DNA of 64,000 nt from Psychrobacter sp. 5A.1 (GTDB lineage: Bacteria > Pseudomonadota > Gammaproteobacteria > Pseudomonadales > Moraxellaceae), in NCBI RefSeq assembly GCF_030407455.1, contig NZ_JASDDJ010000003.1:50372-114371 (forward strand). Direction: 5' to 3'. Below the pieces are notes generated by a model. It made no database searches and had not been told where the DNA came from. It saw only the letters and a list, made by a program, of their open reading frames with translations. Made by a program: the position numbers and the translations under genes. Each line of letters starts with the position of its first letter. The first letter of the stretch is position 1. Below, piece by piece: positions 17,694 to 29,192 of this stretch.

Positions 17694-19319
17694 TTAACGT
17701 GCCTCCATTGCATCAAGCAGGTGCGACGCATCTACTTGTGTTACTTGACTATATATATACGCGTTATTAATCCACTGCATCGCATGACTGGAGGTATCAA
17801 GGAACGGCTGTGGATACAGTCCGAGCCATACCAAACCAGCGGCCAACATCAGTAGTAATGACAGCTCACGCTTGCCTAAGTCTTTTAATTTACGTGCAGG
17901 CAAACCATGTGACTTGGTTTCTTGCATGGCCACCGCTTCAATATTATTTTCACCAAATAATGCGCGATGAATCAAAATCAGCGAGTACAGTCCTGCTAGC
18001 ACCAAACTGAATGTCGCAAAAACCACAAACACAGGATACTGAGCAAATGAGCCAAATAAAATCATGAATTCGCCAATGAAGTTACCCGTCCCTGGAATAC
18101 CAAGCAACGCCGCACAGAAGAACATCAGTATCGGTGCGTAGTAACGGAACTGTCCCCACATACCGCCCATCAAGGTCAAATCTCGTGTGTGCAAACGCTC
18201 ATACAGCTGACCTGCCATAATGAATAATGCCGCCGAGCTCAAACCATGAGCAAGCATTTGAATCATTAGACCTTGTAAGCTGAGCAATGTTCCCGCATAA
18301 ATTGCTAGTACCACAAAACCCATGTGCGAGATACTGGTATACGCCAGCAGACGCTTCATGTCGGTCTGCATAAACGCGAGCCATGCACCGTAGAAGATAC
18401 CAATCGTACCTAAGGTAATCGCTATCGGCGCAAACTCTTGTGAGGCTGCTGGAAATAGCGGCAACACAAAACGAATCAGACCATATGCCGCCGTTTTAAT
18501 CAAAACACCTGCCAAATCTACCGAACCTGCTGTTGGTGCCTGCGCATGCGCATCTGGCAACCAACCATGGAAAGGAATGATTGGCAACTTCACCGCAAAA
18601 CCAATAAAGAAGCACAGCATGACTGGATATTCCCAGCCGCCAAGTGGCGTACCAAGCAAGTCATTATAGTTAAAGCTCACCACGCCTTTTTGAGCGTAGC
18701 TGATAATGACCAATACCAAAATACCGACGAGCATGATAAGCCCAGAGGCTTGGGTATAAATAAAGAATTTGGTTGCTGCGTATTCTTTGGTCTTACCGAC
18801 CACATCATGACCCCAGATCGCGATCAAGAAGTAGATAGGAACCAGCATCATCTCCCAAAAGAAGAAGAATAAGAACAAATCAATGGCTAAGAAAACGCCG
18901 ATGACGCCGCCTAAGCTCCATAGCAAGTTCAAATGGAAGAAGCCAACACGGCGCTGAATTTCGTTCCACGAACAAGCAACAGCTGCCACACCAAGCAGGC
19001 CTGTTAATGCCACCATCATCAGTGACAAACCATCTAGCGCCAAGTGAAAGCTGATACCAAAGCTTGGTATCCATGGCACACTAAACTCTGCGACCCAAGG
19101 AACGTTTGCGCCTGGCGCAATCACTTGCTTACTCATACCACTAAAATCGCCGTACTGCCAAAGTACCAATGACAATACAAAGGTCAACGTCATGCCGATT
19201 AAGGCAATCCAGCGCGGTAGACGTTTATTAAACCGTTCGACCAACCAACATAGCAATCCTGCAATAAAAGGAATTGCGATTAATGCTGGCAGCATCCACG
19301 TTTGTTGTAACTCAATCAT
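17694..19319 (-). CDS. nuoM: NADH-quinone oxidoreductase subunit M
   Basis: A 541-residue antiporter-like proton-pumping subunit of complex I. Conserved stretches include FFFWEMMLVPIYFLIAIWG (channel Glu), FAVKLPIIPFHGWLPDAHAQ and KRLLAYTSISHMGFV. About 14 membrane helices; somewhat longer than E. coli NuoM (509), mostly at the C-terminus. It begins 1 base after nuoL and is 3 bases from nuoN. Confidence 0.95.
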   Translation of the reverse strand: MIELQQTWMLPALIAIPFIAGLLCWLVERFNKRLPRWIALIGMTLTFVLSLVLWQYGDFSGMSKQVIAPGANVPWVAEFSVPWIPSFGISFHLALDGLSLMMVALTGLLGVAAVACSWNEIQRRVGFFHLNLLWSLGGVIGVFLAIDLFLFFFFWEMMLVPIYFLIAIWGHDVVGKTKEYAATKFFIYTQASGLIMLVGILVLVIISYAQKGVVSFNYNDLLGTPLGGWEYPVMLCFFIGFAVKLPIIPFHGWLPDAHAQAPTAGSVDLAGVLIKTAAYGLIRFVLPLFPAASQEFAPIAITLGTIGIFYGAWLAFMQTDMKRLLAYTSISHMGFVVLAIYAGTLLSLQGLMIQMLAHGLSSAALFIMAGQLYERLHTRDLTLMGGMWGQFRYYAPILMFFCAALLGIPGTGNFIGEFMILFGSFAQYPVFVVFATFSLVLAGLYSLILIHRALFGENNIEAVAMQETKSHGLPARKLKDLGKRELSLLLMLAAGLVWLGLYPQPFLDTSSHAMQWINNAYIYSQVTQVDASHLLDAMEAR

Positions 19320-19320
19320 C

Positions 19321-21195
19321 TTATACCACCGTCATCATTACCAGCACCAGCAATACAGCCATACCCAAGCCAAAGCTTGCAGCATAACCTCGAAGTGACC
19401 CTGTTTGCGTCGCAGACAACACCTTATTACCTGCTGAAGCCAGCTTAGGTAGGATGAGCCACGTTTTATCAATAGGGTCGGCTTTAAGTAAGCGGCCGAT
19501 GAACAAAAAGGGTTTTACAAAAATTACATCGTATAGCGCATCAAAACCTAGGCCGTGATAGCACCAGTGATATAGCGCCCCGCCAATACGTGAGCGCTTA
19601 AAGCTGGTAAGCATTCTACCTTTATCTACGACGTATAATAATGCTGCCAATATCAAGCCCGCGCCCATTGCACCCATCGCGATATACTCTGCAGTATGCT
19701 TAGCATGTGCTTGACCCGCGACTTCTAATAAGTGACCGACACTCTCTGGTAAGACACCATCTAATGGCGGTGTAATCCATGCACCAACGGCGGTAGATAG
19801 TACTAGCAATACCGTCAAAGGCAACCAATACGACATACCTGTTAGCTTATGTGCAGGCGTTTTTTCTTCACCAAAGAAAATAATCCAAATCATACGGAAC
19901 GTATAAATCGCGGTTAAGAAAGCCCCGAATACACCCATATAGAACAATACTAGATGACCTGTGGCATAAGTCTCCCAAAGAATTGCTTCTTTAGAATAAA
20001 AACCAACGGTAACCCAAGGTATCGCAGCAAGTGCGCCGCCACCGACGATATAACACCAAAATACCAATGGTATCTTTTTGCGTAAGCCGCCCATCTTAAA
20101 GATGTCTTGCTCATGGTGTACGGCAAGGATGACCGCACCTGACGATAAAAACAGCAATGCTTTAAAGAAAGCATGCGTCATCAGATGGAAGATAGCCCCT
20201 TGCCATGCGCCCACACCGAGTGCTAGGAACATATAACCGATCTGACTCATGGTCGAATAAGCAAGAATACGCTTGATGTCTGTCTGTGCTAGTGCACAGA
20301 AACCTGCAACGATAAGCGTCAATGCACCGACACCACCGACCCAATACAATAAGATACCTGGGGTCAGCTCAAACAATGGATGTAGTCGGGCGATTAAATA
20401 AACACCCGCTGTTACCATCGTCGCGGCATGAATCAATGCCGACACTGGCGTTGGACCTGCCATCGCATCAGCAAGCCACGTATGTAGTGGTAGCTGGGCT
20501 GATTTACCCATCGCGCCGCCAACCAACATCATCGTAGTCAGCATCATCGTCGGGTTGTTGATATCGAATACTTCTGGCGCGCGCGTAATAATCTCTTGAA
20601 TATTAAGCGTACCGAATTCACGGAATAATAAAAACAAACCAAACGCTAGGAACACATCACCCACACGCGTGACGGTAAAGGCTTTCATCGCGGCACGGCC
20701 GTTGGCTCTGTCATGGTAATAAAAACCAATCAACAGGTAAGAACAGATACCGACGCCTTCCCAACCGAGATATAGCAAGAACAAGTTATCTGCCAATACC
20801 AGTAATAGCATGCTAGCAACGAACAAATTCATATAGCTAAAGAAACGGGCAAATCCAGTGTCGCCTTTCATGTACCAAGCGGCAAACAAATGGATTAAAA
20901 AGCCAATACCTGTAATGACGCCCGTCATCGTTAGAGCCAAGCCGTCAAAACTAAGACCAAAGCTTGGCGCAAAATCACCGACTTGGAACCATGTCCAAAG
21001 TGGAATCTCGACCACCGTACCTGCTGGGTTACTGGTTAAAAAAGTATAGCTAACGAATAGCGTACATAGTGCTGATAACAGCATGCTACCCACACCGACA
21101 ATCGCTGCCACCTGCTCTGTTAGCTTGTCGCGCATAAAGGCTAAAATCAAAAAGCCAACGAGCGGGAATATAAAGGTTAATGGTAATAAACTCAT
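19321..21195 (-). CDS. nuoL: NADH-quinone oxidoreductase subunit L
   Basis: A 624-residue distal antiporter-like subunit of complex I with the long C-terminal lateral helix expected for NuoL. Typical motifs are WEGVGICSYLLIGFYYHDR, KSAQLPLHTWLADAMAGPTPVS (shown in part) and LAYSTMSQIGYM. Length matches E. coli NuoL (613). It lies between nuoK and nuoM with 4-base and 1-base gaps, so translation is likely coupled. Confidence 0.95.
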   Translation of the reverse strand: MSLLPLTFIFPLVGFLILAFMRDKLTEQVAAIVGVGSMLLSALCTLFVSYTFLTSNPAGTVVEIPLWTWFQVGDFAPSFGLSFDGLALTMTGVITGIGFLIHLFAAWYMKGDTGFARFFSYMNLFVASMLLLVLADNLFLLYLGWEGVGICSYLLIGFYYHDRANGRAAMKAFTVTRVGDVFLAFGLFLLFREFGTLNIQEIITRAPEVFDINNPTMMLTTMMLVGGAMGKSAQLPLHTWLADAMAGPTPVSALIHAATMVTAGVYLIARLHPLFELTPGILLYWVGGVGALTLIVAGFCALAQTDIKRILAYSTMSQIGYMFLALGVGAWQGAIFHLMTHAFFKALLFLSSGAVILAVHHEQDIFKMGGLRKKIPLVFWCYIVGGGALAAIPWVTVGFYSKEAILWETYATGHLVLFYMGVFGAFLTAIYTFRMIWIIFFGEEKTPAHKLTGMSYWLPLTVLLVLSTAVGAWITPPLDGVLPESVGHLLEVAGQAHAKHTAEYIAMGAMGAGLILAALLYVVDKGRMLTSFKRSRIGGALYHWCYHGLGFDALYDVIFVKPFLFIGRLLKADPIDKTWLILPKLASAGNKVLSATQTGSLRGYAASFGLGMAVLLVLVMMTVV

Positions 21196-21199
21196 GACA

Positions 21200-21607
21200 T
21201 CATCCTTTCATCTCATTGGCGCTATCGACATCTAGATGCCCACGCTGATGATAAAACCGCAATAATATTGCCAAACCAATGGCGGCCTCTGCTGCTGCTA
21301 ACGTCAAAATAAAGATAAACATAATTTGTCCATCTGGATCGACCCAACGGCTACCTGCCACCACAAATGCTAGTGCTGCCGCGTTCATCATGATCTCAAG
21401 GCTCATAAGCATAAAGAGAAAATTGCGACGTACCATGACACCGCATAGACCGATAGCAAATAAAATACCTGCCAAAATCAATCCATGGCTCATGGGTATC
21501 AGGCCCAATACCTGTTGCACCTCAACAGCTGGCTGTACTAAGCCTGCTACTTCATGGGCAAACGGCACATTCGCGACCTCTTGTGCCACGCTCGCTGCTA
21601 GTACCAT
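21200..21607 (-). CDS. nuoK: NADH-quinone oxidoreductase subunit K (N-terminally extended)
   Basis: A 135-residue subunit with three membrane helices; the conserved part starts at [12 protein letters not shown] and includes [17 protein letters not shown] and [13 protein letters not shown]. Typical NuoK is about 100 residues, so there is an extra ~36-residue N-terminus ([20 protein letters not shown]). The early start is supported by AAGGAG 8 bases before the ATG at 21607, and that ATG overlaps the nuoJ stop (TAATG). The internal Met at residue 39 is the alternative start. Confidence 0.9.
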   Translation of the reverse strand: MVLAASVAQEVANVPFAHEVAGLVQPAVEVQQVLGLIPMSHGLILAGILFAIGLCGVMVRRNFLFMLMSLEIMMNAAALAFVVAGSRWVDPDGQIMFIFILTLAAAEAAIGLAILLRFYHQRGHLDVDSANEMKG

Positions 21608-22344
21608 TAGTCTGACTCCTTGCGCGTGACTTTCTTCGTACTCATCTGCGTGCCTACATTCATACTTACGTAGTCATGCGGATCTACTTCTTTATATTCG
21701 TAGGGCTCAGCTGTTTTCACGGCATCGTTATCTGTGTGTGTGCTGTCTGGATGAATGTTATCGTATTGCTTAACACGACTGTTCGAGCGTGCTGTTTGGC
21801 TATCATGACTGATAACCTCATCATCTACAGACTCTTTGCCCAGATGATAAGCGGCGACCAGAGCAGCTAGTAATAATAATGCAGCCACTTCTATCAGCAT
21901 CACATATTTAGTAAATAATACCGTACCAACTTCTTTCGCCGAAATTGACGTCACACCAATCATTGCTGCTTCGTCATGATTGAGACCAATCATCGCATAT
22001 AGCACAACCGCGATAATAATCGTCAATCCTGTCGGTATCGCCCAAGTGCCCGCATCAAGCCAACGTTCTTCACGCTCATCATTGCTCATGCCCAAGTTCA
22101 GCATCATAATGACAAAGACAAACAGCACCATAATGGCACCAGCGTAAACAACGATTTCTAGTGCCCCTGCAAATGGCGCACCGAGCACAAAAAATATGCC
22201 AGCAATCGCTAACAATGACACAATCATCGACAAAATAGCATGCACCGGATTGGCTTGGGTCACCACACGCAAACTGGCAAATACTGCCACTGCTGCGAGT
22301 GAATAAAACCCTGCCAACTCAGGATGGTTCAAAATATTCATCAT
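21607..22344 (-). CDS. nuoJ: NADH-quinone oxidoreductase subunit J
   Basis: A 245-residue membrane subunit of complex I. The first ~165 residues carry five hydrophobic helices with the family segment [20 protein letters not shown]. The last ~75 residues are a hydrophilic tail ([20 protein letters not shown] onwards) that E. coli NuoJ (184) lacks. Its start overlaps the nuoI stop by 4 bases and its stop overlaps the nuoK start. Confidence 0.94.
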   Translation of the reverse strand: MMNILNHPELAGFYSLAAVAVFASLRVVTQANPVHAILSMIVSLLAIAGIFFVLGAPFAGALEIVVYAGAIMVLFVFVIMMLNLGMSNDEREERWLDAGTWAIPTGLTIIIAVVLYAMIGLNHDEAAMIGVTSISAKEVGTVLFTKYVMLIEVAALLLLAALVAAYHLGKESVDDEVISHDSQTARSNSRVKQYDNIHPDSTHTDNDAVKTAEPYEYKEVDPHDYVSMNVGTQMSTKKVTRKESD

Positions 22345-22889
22345 GGCAGCAAACTCCTTAGATCAATAGGTGCAGCTTCATTTTGCGCCGCCCCTTTTGG
22401 TTTGTCCGCTACCGCCATACCCGTCACACGATAATAGTTATAATCGGGATATTTACCTGGTCCTGAAATAAGCAAATGCTCTTTTTCATAAACCAAATCT
22501 TGGCGCTTATATTCACCCAACTCAAAGTCAGGTGTCATTTGAATGGCTGTCGTTGGACACGCCTCTTCACACAATCCGCAAAAAATACAGCGCGAAAAGT
22601 TAATTCTAAAAAACTCTGGATACCAGCGGCCGTCTTCACGTTCAGCTTTCTGTAATGAGATACAGCCAACGGGACATGCCACAGCACATAAGTTACACGC
22701 AACACAGCGCTCATCACCATCAGGGTCACGCGTCAGCACAATGCGCCCACGAAAACGCGGCGGTACTGGTACGGGCTCTTCAGGATAAAGAATGGTGTCG
22801 CGTGGCCTGAGCGCATGACTATTGACCATCCACATACTGCGAACAATGGTAAATATACCAATGACGGTCTTTTTTATGGTAGTAAACAT
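22341..22889 (-). CDS. nuoI: NADH-quinone oxidoreductase subunit I (2x[4Fe-4S])
   Basis: A 182-residue ferredoxin-like subunit that carries clusters N6a and N6b in the peripheral arm. Two cluster motifs are present: [15 protein letters not shown] near residue 60 and [15 protein letters not shown] near 97. Length matches E. coli NuoI (180). It overlaps nuoJ by 4 bases and is 55 bases after nuoH. Confidence 0.96.
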   Translation of the reverse strand: MFTTIKKTVIGIFTIVRSMWMVNSHALRPRDTILYPEEPVPVPPRFRGRIVLTRDPDGDERCVACNLCAVACPVGCISLQKAEREDGRWYPEFFRINFSRCIFCGLCEEACPTTAIQMTPDFELGEYKRQDLVYEKEHLLISGPGKYPDYNYYRVTGMAVADKPKGAAQNEAAPIDLRSLLP

Positions 22890-22944
22890 GGGATTATTAT
22901 CCTTATCAGCTTTACCCTAGTTCATCAATGATGGCTAGTAATGA

Positions 22945-23988
22945 TTATAACGTTGGGGAAAAGATCAAAATGACTGCAGCAGTAACCAACAGATTAATCA
23001 GTGTTACTGGCAGACAGACTTTCCAACCAAAATTCATTACCTGATCATAGCGCGGACGCATAAGTGAGCCACGAGCCAAAACAAACATCGTCATAAAAAA
23101 CAGTGTTTTAATCATGAACCAAAAAGCTGGTGGAATAAATGGAATATCTAAATTGAAAGGCGCAAGCCAACCGCCAAAGAACAAGCAAGTCATCAATGCA
23201 GAAATCAAGACAACGTTGACATACTCTCCGATAAAGAACATACCAAACTTCATGCCAGAATATTCAACATGATACCCTTCGGCCAGCTCTTGCTCTGCTT
23301 CTGGTTGATCAAATGGATGTCTATGCGTAACAGCAACACCAGCAACCACAAAAGTCAAAAAGCCAAAAAACTGCGGGATGATATACCAACCGTCTGCTTG
23401 TGCTTCAACAATAGCACGTAAGTTAAATGAACCTGTCAGTGCGACCACACCCATCAAAGATAAGCCTAAAAAGACTTCGTAACTGATGGTTTGTGCCGCT
23501 GAACGTAAGCCACCCAATAACGAGAACTTGTTGGCAGAAGCCCAACCACCGAACATCACTGCATAGACAGCAATACCTGCCATAGCAAAGAAGAACAGAA
23601 TACCGATATCCCAATCAGCCACGCCAAGCGTTGGCGAGATGGGAATAATGGCAAATGAGGCCAATGCGGTAAACATGGCGACCGCAGGTGCCAACGTAAA
23701 CATAAACTTATCGGTAAAGTTCGGCGTCCAATCTTCTTTAAAGAAGATTTTGAGCATATCAGCGACCAGCTGCAACGAACCAAATGGACCCACACGGTTT
23801 GGACCATAACGATCTTGCCATAAGGCCAACATACGGCGCTCATAGATAATCATCATTGCCGCAACCAATACCACGACTAAGAAGATAACCAGTGATTGCC
23901 CAACCAGAAATAAGATAGACCAAGCATCAAAGCTCAGGCTACCAGTCAAAAAGCTTGGCACATCAGGGATAATACGGGTAACTTGCAT
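22945..23988 (-). CDS. nuoH: NADH-quinone oxidoreductase subunit H
   Basis: A 347-residue membrane subunit that joins the two arms and forms part of the quinone chamber. Conserved stretches: [19 protein letters not shown], the acidic loop [20 protein letters not shown], and [15 protein letters not shown]. About eight to nine membrane helices. A very strong ribosome site, GGAGG 6 bases before the ATG, overlaps the end of nuoG. Confidence 0.96.
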   Translation of the reverse strand: MQVTRIIPDVPSFLTGSLSFDAWSILFLVGQSLVIFLVVVLVAAMMIIYERRMLALWQDRYGPNRVGPFGSLQLVADMLKIFFKEDWTPNFTDKFMFTLAPAVAMFTALASFAIIPISPTLGVADWDIGILFFFAMAGIAVYAVMFGGWASANKFSLLGGLRSAAQTISYEVFLGLSLMGVVALTGSFNLRAIVEAQADGWYIIPQFFGFLTFVVAGVAVTHRHPFDQPEAEQELAEGYHVEYSGMKFGMFFIGEYVNVVLISALMTCLFFGGWLAPFNLDIPFIPPAFWFMIKTLFFMTMFVLARGSLMRPRYDQVMNFGWKVCLPVTLINLLVTAAVILIFSPTL

Positions 23989-23989
23989 A

Positions 23990-26900
23990 TTACACCTCCT
24001 GTGTGGTGATCGGCGCTGTGTTCATTTGCGCAGTATCGTTATCGTTAATCATGTCATTATTGTTCATCATATCGTTAGCCATACTGCCCATCATCGTCAC
24101 TGGTGCATCCACTTTACGTACCGACGCTGGCATCGATGGGTGAATGATACTCACCTGCCCAACTGGGTAACCGATACAACCTTCTGCTAAGTAACCAACA
24201 ATCTGTACTGGCAAAGTGATTTGTTGCTTATCAATCTCTATCGCCAAGTAATCACCAGCAGCAATATTCCAGTCCTTAGCATCATCCATACCGATACGCC
24301 ATGCGGCAACAGGTAATTGCTCAGCGACGATTGGGCTGCGAGAAGCCATCATTGAACTGGCATAGATATTATAGATAGGCACTAGCTTCGCTTGGCCTTG
24401 CTGCATATCAGTCGTCGTCGCAGACATCGCTTCCGGCGCAACATATTGGCGTGTCTCTAAACGTGCTAGCTGATCGAACAAACGTACACCTGGATCACCG
24501 TTTTTCAGGCTACCACCGACCTTGTCTTGGTATTTGTTCCACGCTTGCGGTGAGTTCCAACCTGCCGCATTGGCAAAAGGAATCATCGAGCTTGGCGTTT
24601 CTTTACCGCTATAGCCTTCCATTGAGAAGGTCAAGCCGGTGTCTAAATCTTTTGGTTGCATCGGCTCATGGACGGATATCGGTGCACGCATAGCGGTACG
24701 ACCTGAATAACGACGTGGCTGACGCGCAATCTTAAGACCAGTCATACGGTAAGCAGCATCAGGTGCAGCGCCTTTGATACCCGCAAGCTTAGGATGGGTT
24801 GCGATCAATGCATTGATGACATCATCTAGCTGTGTCCAATCGACATCACGACCTTCGATGCTGCTATGCACTGCATGTAGCCAGCGCCAGCCTTCTTTGA
24901 TGCTGCTCATTGGATGGTAGTATTCGTTGTCATAGACTTGGAAGAAGCGCTGCGCACGACCCTCAGCCGATATCAATGTGCCGTCTGCTTCTGCAAAGCT
25001 AGCCGCTGGCAATACAATATCGACGTCTTTATGCCAATCAAGTAGCTGATGATCTAATGCAATGACCGTTTTATCCGTCAATAGCTGCGTCAATTTATTG
25101 GCATCAATGGCATCAGTCAGCTGGTTTTCAGCAACGATAACCACATCGAAATCAGTCGCTAACAACTCTTCTACTGATTGACCGCCGAGCATGCAAACAC
25201 CCATGCTATTGGCATCGGTAACCGTTAAGTAGATACCTGCTTGTGCCTGATAGCGGTTGTTCACTTCTTTTAATTCGAGCGGTTCGGCAGGAGCGCGTTC
25301 TACATCATCTTGCGCTTCTGTATTTACACCCGTTTCAGGCTTGTTTGGCTTAGCAGATAAATCTTGATCTTCTTCAGGCTGGTCATTAGCTGCTTTTACT
25401 TTGGCGTTATGCGCTTCAACTTGCTGCTGTTCAGTCGCTTTGATTGCCGCGCGTTTTTGCGTCAATGCTTGAGTAATCTGCGCCGCTGCTTCTATCAATG
25501 CGGTAGACGATAAGCTACTACCCGAGATGACCAATGGCTTATCGGCCTGAATCAAGTCATAAGCGATTTGCTGAGCCAACACTTGCATGCCGTCAGTCTC
25601 AGTACTGGCATCAGCATCTTGTTCAGCCGCTTGTGGATCTGCTATTTCCGCTAAATCATCAGCGAAACTAGCAATCTCATCAGCGACTTTAAAGCCAAGC
25701 TTAGTGATGTCTTCAGGGGTCGCCACTACGCTCACTTTACTGATATCTTCTAGCTTAGTTTGCGTTACATCGATGACATAGACTGGGCTTAACGCATCTT
25801 GAGCAATACGCTTAACAGGCTCTGCAAGCCAAGGTTGCGTTTGCAGCGCCGCCGCCATTTTCAAGCCTTCATTTTTTGCGGCTTGACGTACTGACAGCGC
25901 GACACGTGATGAAGTTTGCGTGATATCTTCACCCAACACCAATACCGCATCATGGCTTTCGATATCAGTCATGCTAGGGTTATAAATGCCATCAGTACTT
26001 AATACTTCGATGCATTTATTGACCAGTGCTTGCTGCTGATGGTTCAAACCTGTTGAGAACTTATCAAAGCCAACGAGATTTTTTAGCGCAAAGTTAGTCT
26101 CTAGACTGGCGCGCGGTGAGCCAATACCGATGACTTTTTTATCTTTGATACGCTTGATGGTTTCATCGAGTGCATAGTCAATATTGATTTTGACATGCTT
26201 ATCATTGATACGTTCAAGCGCTTGGGTTGGGCGATCGTCACGATTGACATAGCCATAACCAAAGCGACCACGGTCACATAAGAAATAGCGGTTTACTTCA
26301 CCGTTATAGCGGTTTTCGATACGGCGCAATTCACCATAACGCTCACCTGGTGAGATATTACAACCTGCCGAACAGCCATGACAGATGCTTGGCGCATACT
26401 GCATGTCCCATTTACGGTTATAACGTTCAGAATGTGTTTTGTCAGTAAATACACCGGTTGGGCATACTTCAGTTAAGTTGCCTGAGAATTCGCTTTCGAA
26501 CTGACCATCTTTATCACGGCCAAAGTAAACGCGATTGTTTGAGCCATAAACACCCAAATCTTCGCCGCCCGCATAGTCTTTATAAAAACGTACACAACGA
26601 TAGCAAGCGATACAGCGGTTCATTTCATGCGCGATGAATGGACCAAGCTCTTGGTTGTGATGCGTGCGTTTGGTAAAGCGGTAGCGACGGCGGCTATGAC
26701 CTGACATATAGGTCATGTCTTGCAAATGGCAATGTCCGCCCTCTTCACAGGTTGGACAGTCATGTGGATGGTTGGTCATAAGTAACTCAACCATCGACTT
26801 GCGAAATGCTTTTGCTTCATCATCAGTGACCGAGATGTACATGTCATCGCCAGGAGCGACCATACATGACATCACGAGACGACCGCGACCTGCTTCCATA

Positions 26901-27073
26901 TCTTCTTTGTTTTGGAATTGCTTGACCGCGCACTGACGGCACGAGCCTACTGAGCCAAGGGCTGGATGATAACAAAAATACGGCACATCAATGCCGAGTG
27001 ATAAACAAGCTTGTAGCAAGTTATCCGCGCTATCTACTTCGACAGTGGTTCCATCAATATGTATGACTGCCAT
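23990..27073 (-). CDS. nuoG: NADH-quinone oxidoreductase subunit G, with long insert
   Basis: A 1027-residue iron-sulfur subunit. The [2Fe-2S] ligands are in [20 protein letters not shown] (~33-52), the His-ligated cluster in [12 protein letters not shown] (~100-112), a [4Fe-4S] motif CIACYRC (~152) with a later CPTG, and [15 protein letters not shown] (~230) for the N7-type site. A molybdopterin-oxidoreductase-like domain fills the rest. E. coli NuoG has 908 residues; the excess is largely an Ala/Glu/Gln-rich, low-complexity stretch around residues 480-640. A strong AAGGAG site precedes the ATG. Confidence 0.95.
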   Translation of the reverse strand: MAVIHIDGTTVEVDSADNLLQACLSLGIDVPYFCYHPALGSVGSCRQCAVKQFQNKEDMEAGRGRLVMSCMVAPGDDMYISVTDDEAKAFRKSMVELLMTNHPHDCPTCEEGGHCHLQDMTYMSGHSRRRYRFTKRTHHNQELGPFIAHEMNRCIACYRCVRFYKDYAGGEDLGVYGSNNRVYFGRDKDGQFESEFSGNLTEVCPTGVFTDKTHSERYNRKWDMQYAPSICHGCSAGCNISPGERYGELRRIENRYNGEVNRYFLCDRGRFGYGYVNRDDRPTQALERINDKHVKINIDYALDETIKRIKDKKVIGIGSPRASLETNFALKNLVGFDKFSTGLNHQQQALVNKCIEVLSTDGIYNPSMTDIESHDAVLVLGEDITQTSSRVALSVRQAAKNEGLKMAAALQTQPWLAEPVKRIAQDALSPVYVIDVTQTKLEDISKVSVVATPEDITKLGFKVADEIASFADDLAEIADPQAAEQDADASTETDGMQVLAQQIAYDLIQADKPLVISGSSLSSTALIEAAAQITQALTQKRAAIKATEQQQVEAHNAKVKAANDQPEEDQDLSAKPNKPETGVNTEAQDDVERAPAEPLELKEVNNRYQAQAGIYLTVTDANSMGVCMLGGQSVEELLATDFDVVIVAENQLTDAIDANKLTQLLTDKTVIALDHQLLDWHKDVDIVLPAASFAEADGTLISAEGRAQRFFQVYDNEYYHPMSSIKEGWRWLHAVHSSIEGRDVDWTQLDDVINALIATHPKLAGIKGAAPDAAYRMTGLKIARQPRRYSGRTAMRAPISVHEPMQPKDLDTGLTFSMEGYSGKETPSSMIPFANAAGWNSPQAWNKYQDKVGGSLKNGDPGVRLFDQLARLETRQYVAPEAMSATTTDMQQGQAKLVPIYNIYASSMMASRSPIVAEQLPVAAWRIGMDDAKDWNIAAGDYLAIEIDKQQITLPVQIVGYLAEGCIGYPVGQVSIIHPSMPASVRKVDAPVTMMGSMANDMMNNNDMINDNDTAQMNTAPITTQEV

Positions 27074-27083
27074 GCCGCTCTCC

Positions 27084-28508
27084 TTATTTCACTACTGGCT
27101 GTTGATTGGCTGCAGCATCAATGATATCTACACCAACCGCCTGAGTGATTTTTTTATCAAACTCTGGACGGAAATATTTAATCGCACTCATTAGTGGCTC
27201 CATCGCACCTGGGGCATGCGCACAGAATGTTTTACCAATCCATAAGTCACGCGTAAGGCCTTCTAATTTTTCCACATCGCCTACTTGCCCTTCACCATCA
27301 TTGATAGCGGTAAGCAGTTTGACGCCCCACGGTAGACCGTCACGGCATGGTGTGCACCAACCGCAGGATTCGCGTTGGAAGAAAATTTCGAGATTGCGAA
27401 CGAGTGGCACCATATCTTGAGCTTCATCGACAACCATAATAAGACCAGTACCCATACGGCTACCTGCTTTTTGAATGGTGTCAAAATCTACCACCACATC
27501 TAAATGCTCAGTGGTTAAAAAGTCAGTCGATGCGCCGCCCGGTAGCCAAGCTTTGAGGGTTTTACCTGCTTGCATACCACCTGCTAAATCTTCAATGATT
27601 TCGCGCGCCGTATAACCAAATGGTAATTCCCATAGACCTGGGTCGTTGACCAAACCTGAACAACCAAACAATTTGGTGCCTGGTGTCTGGCTCTTGCCTT
27701 TGATAGTAGATAATGACTGATACCATTCGACGCCATGGTTCAAAATCGCTGGCATGTTGCACAAAGTCTCAACGTTGTTGACTACCGTTGGACGACCCCA
27801 TGCACCAGAGATTTGCGGAAAAGGCGGTTTGGTACGTGGGTTAGCACGGCGACCTTCTAGACAATTAATCAGTGCGGTTTCTTCACCACATATATAGCGG
27901 CCAGCGCCCGTATGCACATGTAGATTAAAACTAAAATCTGAGCCTAAAATATTCTTGCCCATTAGATTGTTGGCCAAGCATTCTTCAATGGCAGCGACCA
28001 AACGTTCAGCGGCCAAGATGTACTCACCGCGGATAAAGATATAACCGTCAGTGGCACCAATCGCATGTGCGGTAATCAACATACCTTCAATCAGCTGAAA
28101 CGGTAGACGCTCCATTAATAGACGATCTTTAAACGTGCCCGGCTCCATCTCATCTGCATTACAAATGAGATAGCGTGGCAAACCATCCGGCGGCGACATA
28201 AATGTCCACTTCAAACCAGCATTAAAACCTGCACCGCCGCGGCCTCTGACGTTGGCAGCTTTGATCATATTGCCGACTTCTTTAGGCGATTGACTCAAGG
28301 CCTGCTTTAAACCAGTGAAACCTTTTAGAGATTCGTAGGTGGCCAAATCAAGTACTGCATCATGATGTGCTAGACGCCATGTTAACGGCTTGGTTTCGCT
28401 AGTCGCTGTGGCTTTATCACCATAAATTGGAATGCGCTGCTCATTAAGCTGGCTTGGTGCTTTGCCTTGGCTACGTTGAGCAATCTGCTCTGAAAGTGTT
28501 AATCTCAT
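27084..28508 (-). CDS. nuoF: NADH-quinone oxidoreductase subunit F (FMN/NADH site)
   Basis: A 474-residue subunit where NADH is oxidised. FMN/NADH-binding glycines are in [14 protein letters not shown] (~88-101), the family motif [12 protein letters not shown] lies near 200, and the [4Fe-4S] N3 ligands are in [12 protein letters not shown] (~375). E. coli NuoF has 445 residues; the extra is a polar N-terminus. The ATG overlaps the nuoE stop by 4 bases, with GGAG 8 bases upstream. Confidence 0.96.
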   Translation of the reverse strand: MRLTLSEQIAQRSQGKAPSQLNEQRIPIYGDKATATSETKPLTWRLAHHDAVLDLATYESLKGFTGLKQALSQSPKEVGNMIKAANVRGRGGAGFNAGLKWTFMSPPDGLPRYLICNADEMEPGTFKDRLLMERLPFQLIEGMLITAHAIGATDGYIFIRGEYILAAERLVAAIEECLANNLMGKNILGSDFSFNLHVHTGAGRYICGEETALINCLEGRRANPRTKPPFPQISGAWGRPTVVNNVETLCNMPAILNHGVEWYQSLSTIKGKSQTPGTKLFGCSGLVNDPGLWELPFGYTAREIIEDLAGGMQAGKTLKAWLPGGASTDFLTTEHLDVVVDFDTIQKAGSRMGTGLIMVVDEAQDMVPLVRNLEIFFQRESCGWCTPCRDGLPWGVKLLTAINDGEGQVGDVEKLEGLTRDLWIGKTFCAHAPGAMEPLMSAIKYFRPEFDKKITQAVGVDIIDAAANQQPVVK

Positions 28509-29014
28509 GCGTATAGCTCCAATAATTGCGTTACTTCTTCAGGCTGGACAGGGCCATAGGTGTCTTCGTCAATCAACACAGCAGGACCCTTATCACAGTT
28601 ACCTAAACAGCAAATTGGCAATAGCGTAAAACGACCATCAGCCGTCGTCTGACCATATTCAATACCCAGCTGCGATCTGATTTCAGCCGATAACGCCTCA
28701 TAACCTGTCAAGAAACAAGCCACTGAATCACAAATAAGGATGACGTGGCGACCGACAGGCTGACGATAAATACGGTTAAAGAAAGTAGCGACCCCGTCCA
28801 TATCTGACATTGGAATGTCTAGAATATTGGCAATGGCATTCACTTGTGCATCGTCGACCCAGCCGTTGCGCTTTTGCACAATTTTTAGCGCATCTAACGA
28901 GGCGGCACGCGCCTGTGGGTAATGGTGCATGAACTCATGAATAGCCGCAATTTCCTCGCTAGTGAGGATGCTTGCCACATCTACTTTTGGCATTTTGTCG
29001 GAAACAATTTTCAT
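28505..29014 (-). CDS. nuoE: NADH-quinone oxidoreductase subunit E ([2Fe-2S])
   Basis: A 169-residue thioredoxin-like subunit with the N1a cluster; the ligands are in CDSVAC (~95) and CLGNCDKGP (~136). It forms the NADH-oxidising module with NuoF and NuoG. Length matches E. coli NuoE (166). It overlaps nuoF by 4 bases and follows nuoCD after a 178-base spacer that holds only weak short inverted repeats. Confidence 0.95.
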   Translation of the reverse strand: MKIVSDKMPKVDVASILTSEEIAAIHEFMHHYPQARAASLDALKIVQKRNGWVDDAQVNAIANILDIPMSDMDGVATFFNRIYRQPVGRHVILICDSVACFLTGYEALSAEIRSQLGIEYGQTTADGRFTLLPICCLGNCDKGPAVLIDEDTYGPVQPEEVTQLLELYA

Positions 29015-29192
29015 AGTCTTCTATCTGTCCTCACTCATCACGCTTTATCAGCTAATAGCGACAGTTTTATGAGTGTCGCTACATGGCAAAATATCAGCAT
29101 TTTGGTGTGCCATTTGGCAATGATATATTGATAAACGTATTTCTTTAATAACGATAATTTTCTAATCAAAGCACTAGTCTTAGATCAAAGTA